Below, piece by piece: positions 25,705 to 34,539 of a stretch of DNA of 64,000 nucleotides; the first letter of the stretch is position 1, and the number at the start of each line of letters is the position of its first letter. The stretch is taken from assembly GCF_900116105.1 (NCBI RefSeq), contig NZ_FPAC01000001.1, positions 2,098,862-2,162,861 on the forward strand, read 5' to 3'. The position numbers were made by a program, and so were the translations under genes. The stretch comes from Paenibacillus sp. 453mf (GTDB taxonomy: Bacteria; Bacillota; Bacilli; Paenibacillales; Paenibacillaceae). The notes under the pieces were generated by a model. It made no database searches, was not told where the DNA came from, and was given only the letters and a program-made list of their open reading frames with translations.

Positions 25705-27810
25705 TTACTTTCGTTTCAGCTTATTGGTTTGACTCATCAAATATAACAAATACGGTGTTCCGAGTAATGCAGTTACAATACCGGAAGGCAATTCCTTTGG
25801 AATGATCACCACTCTCCCGATCAAATCTGCACCAGCCAGGAGTATGCCGCCGATCAAAGCAGCGATCACCATTGACTTCCGATGATTGGAGCCAACCAGC
25901 ATCCTCGCCGCATGAGGTGCAAGTAAACCGATGAATCCAACTGAACCCACATTTGCGGCTGCAATAGAAGCAAGAAGTACAGCGATAATGGCGACATAGA
26001 TGCGGGTGTTCCGCACATGAAGCCCTAGACCTGTTGATGTATCCTCGCTGAAGGTCAGCAGATCCACCCTTCTGCCCAGCCATGCTGCGAGCGGCAGTAG
26101 AATCAGGATTGCCGGAAGAATACGCATGACCTCTGTCCAGCTTCGATTGTAGGTGCTGCCTGCCATCCATGACAAGGCAGGTGCAACGTCAAGCTCTGCA
26201 TGGATAATCATTAAATTAATAATAGCCGATCCAAAAGCAGCCACAGCGATCCCGACGAGTGTAAGTACCGTAGGATGAAGCCCCCGTCTCCAGGATACCC
26301 CATAGACAATCGCAGCAGAGATGATTCCGCCAATCACCGCACCGACTGGAATCCAATTCGCAGATAGAGCCGGAAAACTAACCATAATCAGCAGTGCTCC
26401 AGCTCCTGCGCCACTGGTAACCCCGACGACCTGAGGATCACCCAACGGATTACGAACGGCATTTTGCAGCAAGCATCCACTGACGGCAATCGCCATACCT
26501 GACAATCCAGCAGTCAGGAGCCTGGGCAGCCTGTTATCCAGCAGAATTGAGCGATACATTTCGTCACCGCCTCCGGTGAATAATGCTGCTGCTTCCGCAA
26601 ATGGGATGTACAGGCTTCCATTCATCAGACTGACTATCCATACAAGCACCAACAATGCACTGAAAATACCAACAAGTAATGGATACGACATACGACGCAG
26701 GCTGGTCCCTGTCATCATGGAGCTGCCAGAACTATCACTGCTGCCAATCATGGATCGGGATACACGCAAGGCAAGCCAAATGAGACAAGGAGCTCCGATC
26801 ATTGCCGTTATCGCGCCAACCGGCAATTCTCCGTATGCATCGACGAAGGTGCGGGAGATCGTATCAGCACCTACTAACAGCGCTGCACCCCATAGTGCAG
26901 CAAGCGGGATTAATCCCCCGTGCCGGTTCACTCCAGACAAACGCACAAGATGGGGTGCAACGAGTCCGATAAATCCGATTGGACCGACCACACTTACCGT
27001 TACACAAGCTAACAATACGGAAGCACCCATGGCAAGAAAGCGAATCGCCCCTACTTTTTGTCCGATGGAACGTGCGGATTCCTCATTCAGTGTTAGCACG
27101 TCCCATTGCCGTACTCCCAAGATCAGCACGATGAGTCCGCCTATAATCCAGGGCCATGTAAAAGCGACTCCGTCCCAGTCATTCTGAATCAGCGAACCCG
27201 AGCCCCATAAAAAAATACCTTGCGTTGTCTGCTGATTCAGCAGCAGCAGCGCACTTGTAATCGAGGATAACACAAGCGTTACGATCATTCCTGACAAGGC
27301 AATCCGAAGCGGTGAACCTTTTGTTTTGCCCGCAAGCGCAAACACGGACAGGGCAGCTAAAGTTCCTCCGATGACGGCAAAGGGTAGAGCATATAAATGC
27401 TGGAGTCCAGGCCAGAAGATCATTCCTGCGACGACAGCCAGATAAGCTCCGGCATTCACCCCAAGCGTCGTCTCCGATGCGAGCGGATTTCGTGTAACGG
27501 TTTGCATCAGCACACCTGATACGGCAAGTGCAGCCCCCGCAAAGAGTCCTATCACCGTTCTTGGCAGCCGAACACTGCGGATCATATGATGCTCTGCCAG
27601 GTCCTGAGGAGATAGCAGTGCCTGCACTACTGTCTTGACGGATATATCTGCTAAACCTTGAGTCAGGCTGAGAAATGTTAGTAATAACAGCGATACAACT
27701 CCTGCAATTAGCATCCATAACGGCTTCCAGCCCCTCCCCGATGAGACGGAGGGGACTGGATGAATGCTTGCAGGCTCAGTAGATTGAGCTTGATATTTCC
27801 CTAGATTCAT
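25705..27810 (-). CDS. Fused double FecCD-type iron-siderophore ABC permease
   Basis: At 701 residues this is twice the usual FecCD permease length: two complete permease halves (about 30-355 and 375-698) in one chain, as in E. coli FhuB. Each half shows the family marks: GAALAVSGVLMQTVTRNPLA and GMAIAVSGCLLQNAVRNPLG near the start, then GFIGLVAPH and GFIGLLAPH before the last helices. It moves ferric siderophore across the membrane with the binding protein encoded just upstream; the two genes overlap by four bases (ATGA). No ABC ATPase follows, since a terminator comes directly after, so a FhuC/YusV-like ATPase encoded elsewhere must energise it. The Fur box upstream implies iron repression. 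Confidence 0.93.
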   Translation of the reverse strand: MNLGKYQAQSTEPASIHPVPSVSSGRGWKPLWMLIAGVVSLLLLTFLSLTQGLADISVKTVVQALLSPQDLAEHHMIRSVRLPRTVIGLFAGAALAVSGVLMQTVTRNPLASETTLGVNAGAYLAVVAGMIFWPGLQHLYALPFAVIGGTLAALSVFALAGKTKGSPLRIALSGMIVTLVLSSITSALLLLNQQTTQGIFLWGSGSLIQNDWDGVAFTWPWIIGGLIVLILGVRQWDVLTLNEESARSIGQKVGAIRFLAMGASVLLACVTVSVVGPIGFIGLVAPHLVRLSGVNRHGGLIPLAALWGAALLVGADTISRTFVDAYGELPVGAITAMIGAPCLIWLALRVSRSMIGSSDSSGSSMMTGTSLRRMSYPLLVGIFSALLVLVWIVSLMNGSLYIPFAEAAALFTGGGDEMYRSILLDNRLPRLLTAGLSGMAIAVSGCLLQNAVRNPLGDPQVVGVTSGAGAGALLIMVSFPALSANWIPVGAVIGGIISAAIVYGVSWRRGLHPTVLTLVGIAVAAFGSAIINLMIIHAELDVAPALSWMAGSTYNRSWTEVMRILPAILILLPLAAWLGRRVDLLTFSEDTSTGLGLHVRNTRIYVAIIAVLLASIAAANVGSVGFIGLLAPHAARMLVGSNHRKSMVIAALIGGILLAGADLIGRVVIIPKELPSGIVTALLGTPYLLYLMSQTNKLKRK

Positions 27811-28838
27811 TGTGTAAGCAAATCAGCTGTTTTCTGTGCCATAACCTGAGCGGATAAGGGGCCGCCGTATGGCCACATATCGCCGCCAAGCGCATATACA
27901 CGATTTTCTTTAACGAAATTCAGTCCATTCCAGACCGGATTATCCTTCAGCTGATTATCGATGACATTATCACTCTCTTGAATAATATGAAGGAAATTGG
28001 CATCCTGTAGAGCTGGCAGAGCTTCTACATCCGTCGTTGTAAAGCCATAAACCTCAAATTGGCTAGGCTTATATGCATTTGTCAAGCCGATGTGTTCCAA
28101 AATCTTGACCGCAAGTGAATTATCCGTGGATATGCGGAAGGTCACTGCATTTTGGTTGCTGAAACCCATCGCAAGTGCAAATGGACGTTCTGTCATACCT
28201 GCTGATTCCAACTTGGCTTTGGAGTCAGCATAGGTTTGATCCAGCTCACTAAGTACTTTTTCCGCTTCGTCTTTCTTGTCGAGAACGTCTGCGATCGTAT
28301 TAAATGTACTCAGCATCTCTTCATACTGATCTCCTTCACCTTCAGCAGGATAAGGGTCAAACACAAGTATTGGAGCGATTTTGGTGTAAGCTTCATAATT
28401 GGATCCGAGATTGGATTTGAGCCCAATGATGAGGTCAGGCTTCAGTGATGCAATAATTTCCAGGTTCGGCTCCTGACGCGTACCTACATCCGTCACATCA
28501 GCACCAATCTCAACAGGAATATCAACCCATGTATTCATTCCTTCAATGTCGGCAATCCCAACAGGCTGAACACCAAGCGCCATCACATCTTCAGCATATA
28601 ACCACTCAAGAGCAACCACACGCTGTGGTACACCCGTAATTTCCGTTTCCCCAAGCACATGTTTAATCGTTCGCGTCTGCGGCTCGCTCGTATTGCTATC
28701 TGCACTCTGTGCAGGCTGGTTCGTCGACTCTCCAGACCCGGAGGTCTCATTGACAGCGGTGCCTGAACCCCCTCCACAACCAGCAAGTACCAGAGCAAAC
28801 ATCAAAACAATGAACACCAAACTCTTTGCATTATGCAC
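27807..28838 (-). CDS. Iron-siderophore ABC transporter substrate-binding lipoprotein
   Basis: This 343-residue cluster A-3 (FecB/FhuD-like) binding protein starts with a signal peptide and the lipobox LAGC (cysteine about 21), then a Ser/Thr/Gly-rich linker to about residue 55. The mature part has PQRVVALEW, a helix-backbone two-lobe fold, PDLIIGLKSN, and a C-terminal lobe with RVYALGGDMWPYGGP. It would capture ferric siderophore outside the membrane and pass it to the fused permease (4-base overlap). The start is GTG at 28838, seven bases behind GGGGG. Ligand type (hydroxamate or catecholate) cannot be told from sequence alone. Confidence 0.92.
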   Translation of the reverse strand: MHNAKSLVFIVLMFALVLAGCGGGSGTAVNETSGSGESTNQPAQSADSNTSEPQTRTIKHVLGETEITGVPQRVVALEWLYAEDVMALGVQPVGIADIEGMNTWVDIPVEIGADVTDVGTRQEPNLEIIASLKPDLIIGLKSNLGSNYEAYTKIAPILVFDPYPAEGEGDQYEEMLSTFNTIADVLDKKDEAEKVLSELDQTYADSKAKLESAGMTERPFALAMGFSNQNAVTFRISTDNSLAVKILEHIGLTNAYKPSQFEVYGFTTTDVEALPALQDANFLHIIQESDNVIDNQLKDNPVWNGLNFVKENRVYALGGDMWPYGGPLSAQVMAQKTADLLTQ

Positions 28839-28897
28839 TGCATTTCCCCCTATAACCTATATGTATTTTGTAATAACTGCTAGATGATAATCACTAT

Positions 28898-28912
28898 TGA
28901 TAATAATTATCA
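28898..28912. promoter_or_regulatory. Fur box
   Basis: TGATAATAATTATCA is a perfect 7-1-7 Bacillus-type Fur box, flanked by further TGATAATC and TTATCATCA half-sites. It lies 60 bases before the GTG of the binding-protein gene, so the uptake operon should be derepressed under iron starvation. Confidence 0.85.
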
Positions 28913-29020
28913 TTATCATCATTGATTACAATAATAGATACTCCCCTAGATTATGTCAATAAAAATTCATATTGGTATCACCGACAAATGAATCGTATCC
29001 ATGATCACTCTGATATCAAA

Positions 29021-29063
29021 AAGCAGGCCCCCCTCAGGAGTTTACCTGATGTTAGGCCTGCTT
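29021..29063 (-). terminator. Terminator downstream of the PAS kinase gene
   Basis: AAGCAGGCC (29021-29029) pairs with GGCCTGCTT (29055-29063), with a further CAGG/CCTG pairing inside. On the minus strand a TTTTTG run follows. It lies 22 bases past the kinase stop codon. T-rich bases on the other side could let it work in both directions. Confidence 0.8.
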
Positions 29064-29084
29064 TCCCTATTTTTATTCCTCATT

Positions 29085-30986
29085 TTAGATATGTTCCAGC
29101 TCCAGCAAAAACTGAAATGTCGAGCCCTTCCCTTCGATACTTTGAACACTGATGCTGCCGCCCATAAGCTCAAGGAGACGTTTAGTTATGGCTAGTCCTA
29201 ATCCCGTTCCTCCGTAATTACGGCTAATCTCGGGATCTAATTGAGAGAAGGATTGAAACAACAATCGTTCCTTATGCTTCGGTATGCCGATTCCTGTGTC
29301 TTGAACCTGTACCATCAGCAGCACTCGCTTGCGGCCAGGTATATGAATCGATTCAGCTCGGATCAACACCTCACCAGATTCCGTGAATTTCACACCATTG
29401 CTGATTAAATTGATGAGAATCTGTCTTATTTTTGCTTCATCACCGATCAAACTGTGCGGTATTCTGTTATCACATTCCTTCGTTAGCGTGATTCCCTTAT
29501 TTCTTGCCTGTGCACTGAAGAGATTGGTCACTTCATCTAACACATCATGAAAACAAAATGAGGAATGCCGAACCTCTACCTGGCTGGTTTCCAGCTTGCT
29601 CAGATTAAGAATATTATTCAATGTTTGAATAAGTGAATCACTGCTGCTGAGTATAATTTCCATATAGCTGAGCTGTTCTTCATTAAGCTTCGTATCGGCG
29701 AGAAGTGATGCCATCCCCATAATAGCGTTCATTGGTGTTCGTATTTCATGGCTCATGATGGATAAGAACTCGGATTTTTCCTTCTCCGCCCTCTCTGCCT
29801 CATCCTTTGCCTTCCTAATTTCGTTGATTGAAGTCATATCCCTAAGAACCACGACAGAACCTTTTTTCTCCTGCTCTATAATGGAATGCACTTGATATTC
29901 AGCAATAAAGGTACTGCCATCTTCTTTTCCGAAGAGTGCCTCTTGAACACAAGTGTCCCCTTCATTTGACAGAATCGCTTTGTGGATCGGCATTTGATTC
30001 TTGTCGTATGGATAGTAATTCTCATTAATTTGAACAAAATAATCCGTCAGCCGCGATCCGATCACCGCATGCTCGTTCATTGTGATCAGCTCTGCACCCG
30101 CTTTGTTTAAATACAGTATCCGTCCCTCCGGATCAACACCGAAGATCGCATCCTTAACCGTATTAAGAATTAATTCAAGCTGTTTGCCCAGATTTTCAAT
30201 CTGCTTCAGATACACGGTGCTCTCCGTCGTATCTGCGGTAATACCATAAACACCTACTACACTGCCATTCATCATGATAGGAACATTAATTACGTGCGCT
30301 TCGAAGACATGACCGGATTTGCGCAGCATTTTGATATTATATTCTTGGGGGATTCCTTTGGCTGCTTGTGAAAAATGATAGTGGGTTTTCTGCAAACTGT
30401 CTGTATGAATCAATACTGAAAAATGACCTGTCAACAGCTCCTCTTGTGTATGCCCTGTTAACGCACATTGACCCTCATTAACTCTAATCAAATTACCATT
30501 TAGATCCAATGAGGCTACACCGAGCGGATTGTATTTAAATAAAGATTTATATTCCTGCAGTTCTCGTTCCAGATCTTCAGGCTCTGTATGCTGTACCTTG
30601 CTCACTGGACTATTCAATGGAGAAGGGACAAGCTGTACGACGGCATAACCTTCTTCTGCTTCCAGAAGGCTGATCCACATTTCCGCTGTGCAGACACCCC
30701 CTTGCTGATTCACCACTTGAACACGGCGGCTTGCTGACGTTTCGTCATGTACCCTTAGCTCCTGAACAATAAGGTCAAAATTAAATTTAGTACGATCCGA
30801 ATTTACGATGATATCACATAATGTCAGGGTTGATTCCTCGCGATCACTGCTTACACCCAGCCAGTTCTCCATGGCCTTATTCACTCTGACGAAAGCTCCA
30901 TCTTTTTCCAACACAAGAGCACAGGGGATTGGAGATCTGTAGAACAGACTTTCCCAATGCTTGCTTTTTTTAAATAAGTCAGACAT
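29085..30986 (-). CDS. Cytoplasmic sensor histidine kinase with three PAS domains
   Basis: The 633-residue protein has PAS domains at about 10-120, 145-262 and 268-385, then a HisKA domain with SHEIRTPMNAI (phospho-acceptor histidine about residue 412) and a HATPase domain with N box INLISNGVKF, DTGIGIP and GGTGLGLAI. There are no membrane segments, so it senses an internal signal. No receiver domain is fused and no response regulator gene is adjacent, so it is an orphan kinase that may feed a distant regulator or a sporulation-type phosphorelay. ATG 30986 follows AAGGGGG at good spacing. The input signal is unknown. Confidence 0.9.
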   Translation of the reverse strand: MSDLFKKSKHWESLFYRSPIPCALVLEKDGAFVRVNKAMENWLGVSSDREESTLTLCDIIVNSDRTKFNFDLIVQELRVHDETSASRRVQVVNQQGGVCTAEMWISLLEAEEGYAVVQLVPSPLNSPVSKVQHTEPEDLERELQEYKSLFKYNPLGVASLDLNGNLIRVNEGQCALTGHTQEELLTGHFSVLIHTDSLQKTHYHFSQAAKGIPQEYNIKMLRKSGHVFEAHVINVPIMMNGSVVGVYGITADTTESTVYLKQIENLGKQLELILNTVKDAIFGVDPEGRILYLNKAGAELITMNEHAVIGSRLTDYFVQINENYYPYDKNQMPIHKAILSNEGDTCVQEALFGKEDGSTFIAEYQVHSIIEQEKKGSVVVLRDMTSINEIRKAKDEAERAEKEKSEFLSIMSHEIRTPMNAIMGMASLLADTKLNEEQLSYMEIILSSSDSLIQTLNNILNLSKLETSQVEVRHSSFCFHDVLDEVTNLFSAQARNKGITLTKECDNRIPHSLIGDEAKIRQILINLISNGVKFTESGEVLIRAESIHIPGRKRVLLMVQVQDTGIGIPKHKERLLFQSFSQLDPEISRNYGGTGLGLAITKRLLELMGGSISVQSIEGKGSTFQFLLELEHI

Positions 30987-31100
30987 TAAGTTCCCCCTTA
31001 TTTTACAAGAACTATACTATTAATAACCGGAAGCAGCGGAGTTCAAAACGAAGAAATACAAATGAATATAGTGATTTTTCATACAAAGACTGTATATAGG

Positions 31101-31123
31101 AAAAGACAGCCTATTCGGCTGCC
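31101..31123 (-). terminator. Terminator overlapping the end of the Bcr/CflA gene
   Basis: GACAGCC (31105-31111) pairs with GGCTGCC (31117-31123). On the minus strand the hairpin contains the stop codon of the transporter gene and is followed by TTTTCC. Confidence 0.65.
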
Positions 31124-32334
31124 TCACTCTTTATATTTACCTTATTCTCACCGGTTAGCTTCGTAAATAAGAATGCTCCCAGGCAGGCTGTAACGAATAA
31201 TATAGCACCCATGGGTACTGCCGTCGTTTCATCAATACCGACGAGAGGAGATACGGCTGAGCCAATTAGCAACGGCACCAATCCTAATACCGCACTCGCG
31301 CTTCCCGCTCGATGTCCTTGATGCTCCATCGCTAGCGTGAAGGTGCTTGTAGCAACAATCCCGATGGTAATCATATAGATGAAGATACAAATAACAACAA
31401 GGAATAAAGGGCCACGAAGCGCAGTCGTGATCAAGAGCAGCAGTGTAGCACTAACAGCTATCCAAACCCCAATTCTAAGCAGTGTTCGCTCAGGAACAAT
31501 ACCGCCAAAACGGCCAATCAGAAAGCTACCGAAGATGATCGCAATCCCGTTAATGCCGAACAGAATACTGAACACCTGGGGTGACACACCATAGATTTCC
31601 TGGTAAACGAATGGCGTTCCTGAGACGTAGGCAAAGCTTCCGCCATGAACAAACCCAACGGTAAGAGCATATCCGATGAATACCCGGTCCTTGAACAATT
31701 CTCCCATCGTTTTCACAGAATGTCCAAGCGAACTTGGCATTCTTTTCTCTGGAGGCAGCGTTTCTTTGAGACGCATCCCTATGATCAGCACGATAAAGAG
31801 TCCAAACAAACTGAGAAAATAGAAGATCGATTGCCAGTTCGCTGATGGAATGAGCAGGATAGCTCCACCAGACATTGGGGCCACCATCGGAGCTACAGCA
31901 TTAATGACCGATAGCAATGCAAAAAACTTCGTGAGCTCTCTGCCGTCAAACACGTCACGCACCACCGCACGTGAGATAACAAGTCCCGCAGCAGCGGTAA
32001 AGCCTTGAAGGAACCTTGCCACAATAAGCATTGTAATATTAGGCGCCAGCGCACAAAATAGCGAGGACAATGCAAATAAACTGAGTGAAATCAGGAGCGG
32101 GACCTTTCGCCCGCGGGCATCACTAATGGGACCCACGATAACCTGACCTATAGCAAGACCAATCAAGCAAGAAGTTAAGCTTAACTGGACAAGTGAAGCT
32201 CTCGCACCCAGATCCTCGCCAATCTCGGGGAAGCTGGGAAGGTACATATCGATATTGAATGGTCCTAATATTCCGAGCAAGCTCAACAGAAATGCTAAGG
32301 CTAGCCGCTCTTTACCGGTTGGATTGTGCAGCAT
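31111..32334 (-). CDS. Bcr/CflA-family multidrug efflux MFS transporter
   Basis: This 407-residue drug:proton antiporter of the DHA1 type is predicted to have 12 helices. It carries the Bcr/CflA opening NIDMYLPSFPEI, the loop 2-3 motif GPISDARGRKVPL, and helix 4-5 motif ARFLQGFTAAAGLVISRAVVRD. Substrates of the family include bicyclomycin, chloramphenicol and other small molecules; none can be assigned here. Start ATG 32334 has AGGTG ten bases upstream. The 150-base leader contains a possible 16-codon peptide and hairpin, which may make expression drug-inducible. Confidence 0.9.
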   Translation of the reverse strand: MLHNPTGKERLALAFLLSLLGILGPFNIDMYLPSFPEIGEDLGARASLVQLSLTSCLIGLAIGQVIVGPISDARGRKVPLLISLSLFALSSLFCALAPNITMLIVARFLQGFTAAAGLVISRAVVRDVFDGRELTKFFALLSVINAVAPMVAPMSGGAILLIPSANWQSIFYFLSLFGLFIVLIIGMRLKETLPPEKRMPSSLGHSVKTMGELFKDRVFIGYALTVGFVHGGSFAYVSGTPFVYQEIYGVSPQVFSILFGINGIAIIFGSFLIGRFGGIVPERTLLRIGVWIAVSATLLLLITTALRGPLFLVVICIFIYMITIGIVATSTFTLAMEHQGHRAGSASAVLGLVPLLIGSAVSPLVGIDETTAVPMGAILFVTACLGAFLFTKLTGENKVNIKSEAAE

Positions 32335-32385
32335 GCGTAGTAAACACCTATTTTCTTAGGAAATTTAGCTTATGTTGTTTCGGTC

Positions 32386-32436
32386 TTAAAATAACAAGCC
32401 ACTGGCTTGTCCCTCTGTAGATGCATGCACAAGCAT
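32386..32436 (-). CDS. Possible leader peptide before the efflux pump (MLVHASTEGQASGLLF)
   Basis: A 16-codon frame begins at ATG 32436 behind a weak GGAA site and ends 51 bases before the pump start. Its second half contains ACAAGCC-AGT-GGCTTGT (32394-32410), a hairpin followed by TATTTTAAG. A short frame that overlaps a hairpin before a drug pump resembles translation- or transcription-attenuation leaders such as those of erm or bmr genes. Its existence is an inference from layout only. Confidence 0.3.
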   Translation of the reverse strand: MLVHASTEGQASGLLF

Positions 32437-32564
32437 GAGATTCCGAAAAAGACAAAGCTCTGAACATTATAAGCATTCCTTGCCTATTTGTTAAGTCATT
32501 TCTTTAACGTTGACGATTGATCCTCACAGGTTATCGTGTGATCAAGCATTGTAAATATAGAAAA

Positions 32565-32588
32565 AAGTCGCCAAAAAAAGGCGACTTC
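32565..32588 (-). terminator. Terminator of the solute-binding lipoprotein gene
   Basis: AAGTCGCC (32565-32572) and GGCGACTT (32580-32587) form a hairpin followed on the minus strand by TTTTTTC. It ends about 55 bases after the stop codon, so the gene is transcribed alone. Confidence 0.85.
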
Positions 32589-32642
32589 GTAATCCATTCA
32601 TCGTATTTCAAACGACTAACAACCCTCTTATTTCCTTGTAAC

Positions 32643-34337
32643 TTATTCTACATCCTTACCCGTCCATAATCTGACCCGCTCTTTAATCCATTCTGTATAT
32701 TGCTGCTCCATCTCAACTGCGTCTTCTTTATCCAGTTCAGCTAGCATATTGTCATAAATCGCATCGAATTGATCCGGAGTTGCAATGATCGCTTCAGGAA
32801 TGCGCTTCTGAATAATGTCCTGCGTTTTTTGGTAGATGACATTGTAATTTCCGCTGTCAGTTGGGATCGGCATATTGTATGCTGCTCCCCACTCTTTAAC
32901 CGGGAATTCATCTTCGGATGGGAATAGTTCCTTCCAGGTACTGATTCCATAGCCTGCAAGCACTTCCTTCTCAACCTCTGAATAACCCTCTTGTATCTGC
33001 TCCGGGAAATTCGTCGTGAAATAGTTATCCGTCGAATCCTTCACTCCGTCACCATAATGCGCTCCAAATATATTGTAGAGACCAATTCCGGTTTCTTTGG
33101 TAAAGTTACTGTTGTCGTTGTTCTTCCGTTCCTGAATATCTGCTGGAATCTTGCGTACCCCATCCTCTACAACATAATGCTCACCCTCGATACCCCAATT
33201 TCTTAAGATCTGTCCTTCCTCGGAGGACATCCAGTCTAAGAACTTGATTGCACGCACCGGGTCTTCCGCATCAACCGTTATACCAATACCATATCCATCA
33301 AAGCCCATTGGCTGAAAATCCGCACGTTTGAAGGACTCATCCAACGTAACTGGATAAAATCCATAAGTGTTTTCGTCTAGACCCGCGCTTTTGAGCGCAT
33401 TCTCTGCATCGCTGAATCCCCAGTTTGGATCGAAGAGAGACAGCACACGACCACTAGCGATCTTGGCCTTGTATTGATCATCCTTCTGAACAAAGCTTTC
33501 TTTATCAATTAGACCATCATTCCACAGCTTGTTTAACCAACTGAAATATTCCTTCTCTTCAGGACGCTTGTAATGAAGCTGCGCTTCATAAGTCTCAGGA
33601 TCAATAAAATACTCTCCATCACCAGGACCACCGGTAGCCATAACCGCCGGGTCTGTCACGGTAATCATCCGACGCCATCCATCTGCGCTAAGTGTAAGTG
33701 GGATGGTCGGCTGACCGTCTTCTGTAGTTGGGTGCAGCTCATAGTACTCTCTAATCACATTCTCGTAATCCTCTATAGTCTTGATCTCGGGATACCCAAG
33801 CTCTTTGACAACACGGTGCTGAATAGCAACCCCATTAGTAGCATCAAAATACGTCTGGTCAATGGCACCGTTGGTTGGAAGCCAGTAAATGGATGGATCG
33901 TCATTGCTGTATTTCAAGCGATTATAATGTTCTCCATACGCCTCTTTTATGTTCGGTGCGTGCTCCTCAATTAGCTCTGTAAGATCGAGCATGGCTCCAG
34001 CTTCGACGAGTCTGGACAAATTCCCTTTAGGAAAGATTAAATCGGGATAATCGCCGCTTGCAGCCATGAGTGAAATCCGGTCATTTCCGCCACCGCTGGA
34101 GATATCATATTCCGCTTCGATGGTTACACCCGTCATTTCAGTAATTTTTTGTCCTACTGCATCCTGCATTCTGTTCCAATTGGGACTGGCATCTGCCCCG
34201 AAGAATGTAAATGTAATGGGCCCATTCTCATCTGAACTCGCGGGTGCATCACTTTCCGTGGAGCTGCCGCATCCAGCAGCTAGGAGTAAACTGCTTGCCA
34301 GAAGCCATGCTCCTATTTTCTTGCCATTTGGTCTCAT
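32643..34337 (-). CDS. Extracellular solute-binding lipoprotein (family 1, LipO/YtcQ-like)
   Basis: The 564-residue carbohydrate-type ABC binding protein has a signal peptide with lipobox AAGC (cysteine about 23) and an acidic Ser-rich linker. The mature domain starts ITFTFFGADASPNW and contains EYDISSGGGNDRISLMAASGDYPDL, typical of large Paenibacillus binding proteins. No permease genes are beside it and a terminator follows, so it is an orphan binding protein using permeases encoded elsewhere. The divergent AraC gene and the GH43 enzyme nearby suggest a plant-polysaccharide oligosaccharide ligand. A near-perfect cre-like sequence lies upstream. GGGGG about 10 bases before the ATG serves as ribosome site. 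Confidence 0.88.
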   Translation of the reverse strand: MRPNGKKIGAWLLASSLLLAAGCGSSTESDAPASSDENGPITFTFFGADASPNWNRMQDAVGQKITEMTGVTIEAEYDISSGGGNDRISLMAASGDYPDLIFPKGNLSRLVEAGAMLDLTELIEEHAPNIKEAYGEHYNRLKYSNDDPSIYWLPTNGAIDQTYFDATNGVAIQHRVVKELGYPEIKTIEDYENVIREYYELHPTTEDGQPTIPLTLSADGWRRMITVTDPAVMATGGPGDGEYFIDPETYEAQLHYKRPEEKEYFSWLNKLWNDGLIDKESFVQKDDQYKAKIASGRVLSLFDPNWGFSDAENALKSAGLDENTYGFYPVTLDESFKRADFQPMGFDGYGIGITVDAEDPVRAIKFLDWMSSEEGQILRNWGIEGEHYVVEDGVRKIPADIQERKNNDNSNFTKETGIGLYNIFGAHYGDGVKDSTDNYFTTNFPEQIQEGYSEVEKEVLAGYGISTWKELFPSEDEFPVKEWGAAYNMPIPTDSGNYNVIYQKTQDIIQKRIPEAIIATPDQFDAIYDNMLAELDKEDAVEMEQQYTEWIKERVRLWTGKDVE

Positions 34338-34418
34338 CCTCTAAAATCCCCCTATTTCTTATGGAATTGCTCCTTCTACATTATTAACGACGAATAGCAC
34401 CGTTTCTAATTCTGTAGA

Positions 34419-34432
34419 TGAATGCGTTTACA
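34419..34432 (-). promoter_or_regulatory. cre-like catabolite-repression site
   Basis: On the minus strand TGTAAACGCATTCA matches the CcpA consensus TGWAANCGNTNWCA at all but one defined position. It is 82 bases before the binding-protein start and inside the divergent promoter region shared with the araC-type gene, so CcpA repression of one or both is plausible. Confidence 0.45.
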
Positions 34433-34539
34433 TCATTTCAATTAAAAGTATATGGAATTCTAAGAATGCAAACCTTGATTTTTCAGTCAGCAATATAGGA
34501 TGATATAGACATGATAACGAACTGCTCGGTGGTGGTATT

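Noticed and set aside
26576-27187. A 203-codon plus-strand frame inside the fused permease gene.
   Set aside because: Antisense shadow of a clear FecCD gene, with low-complexity composition and no ribosome site.
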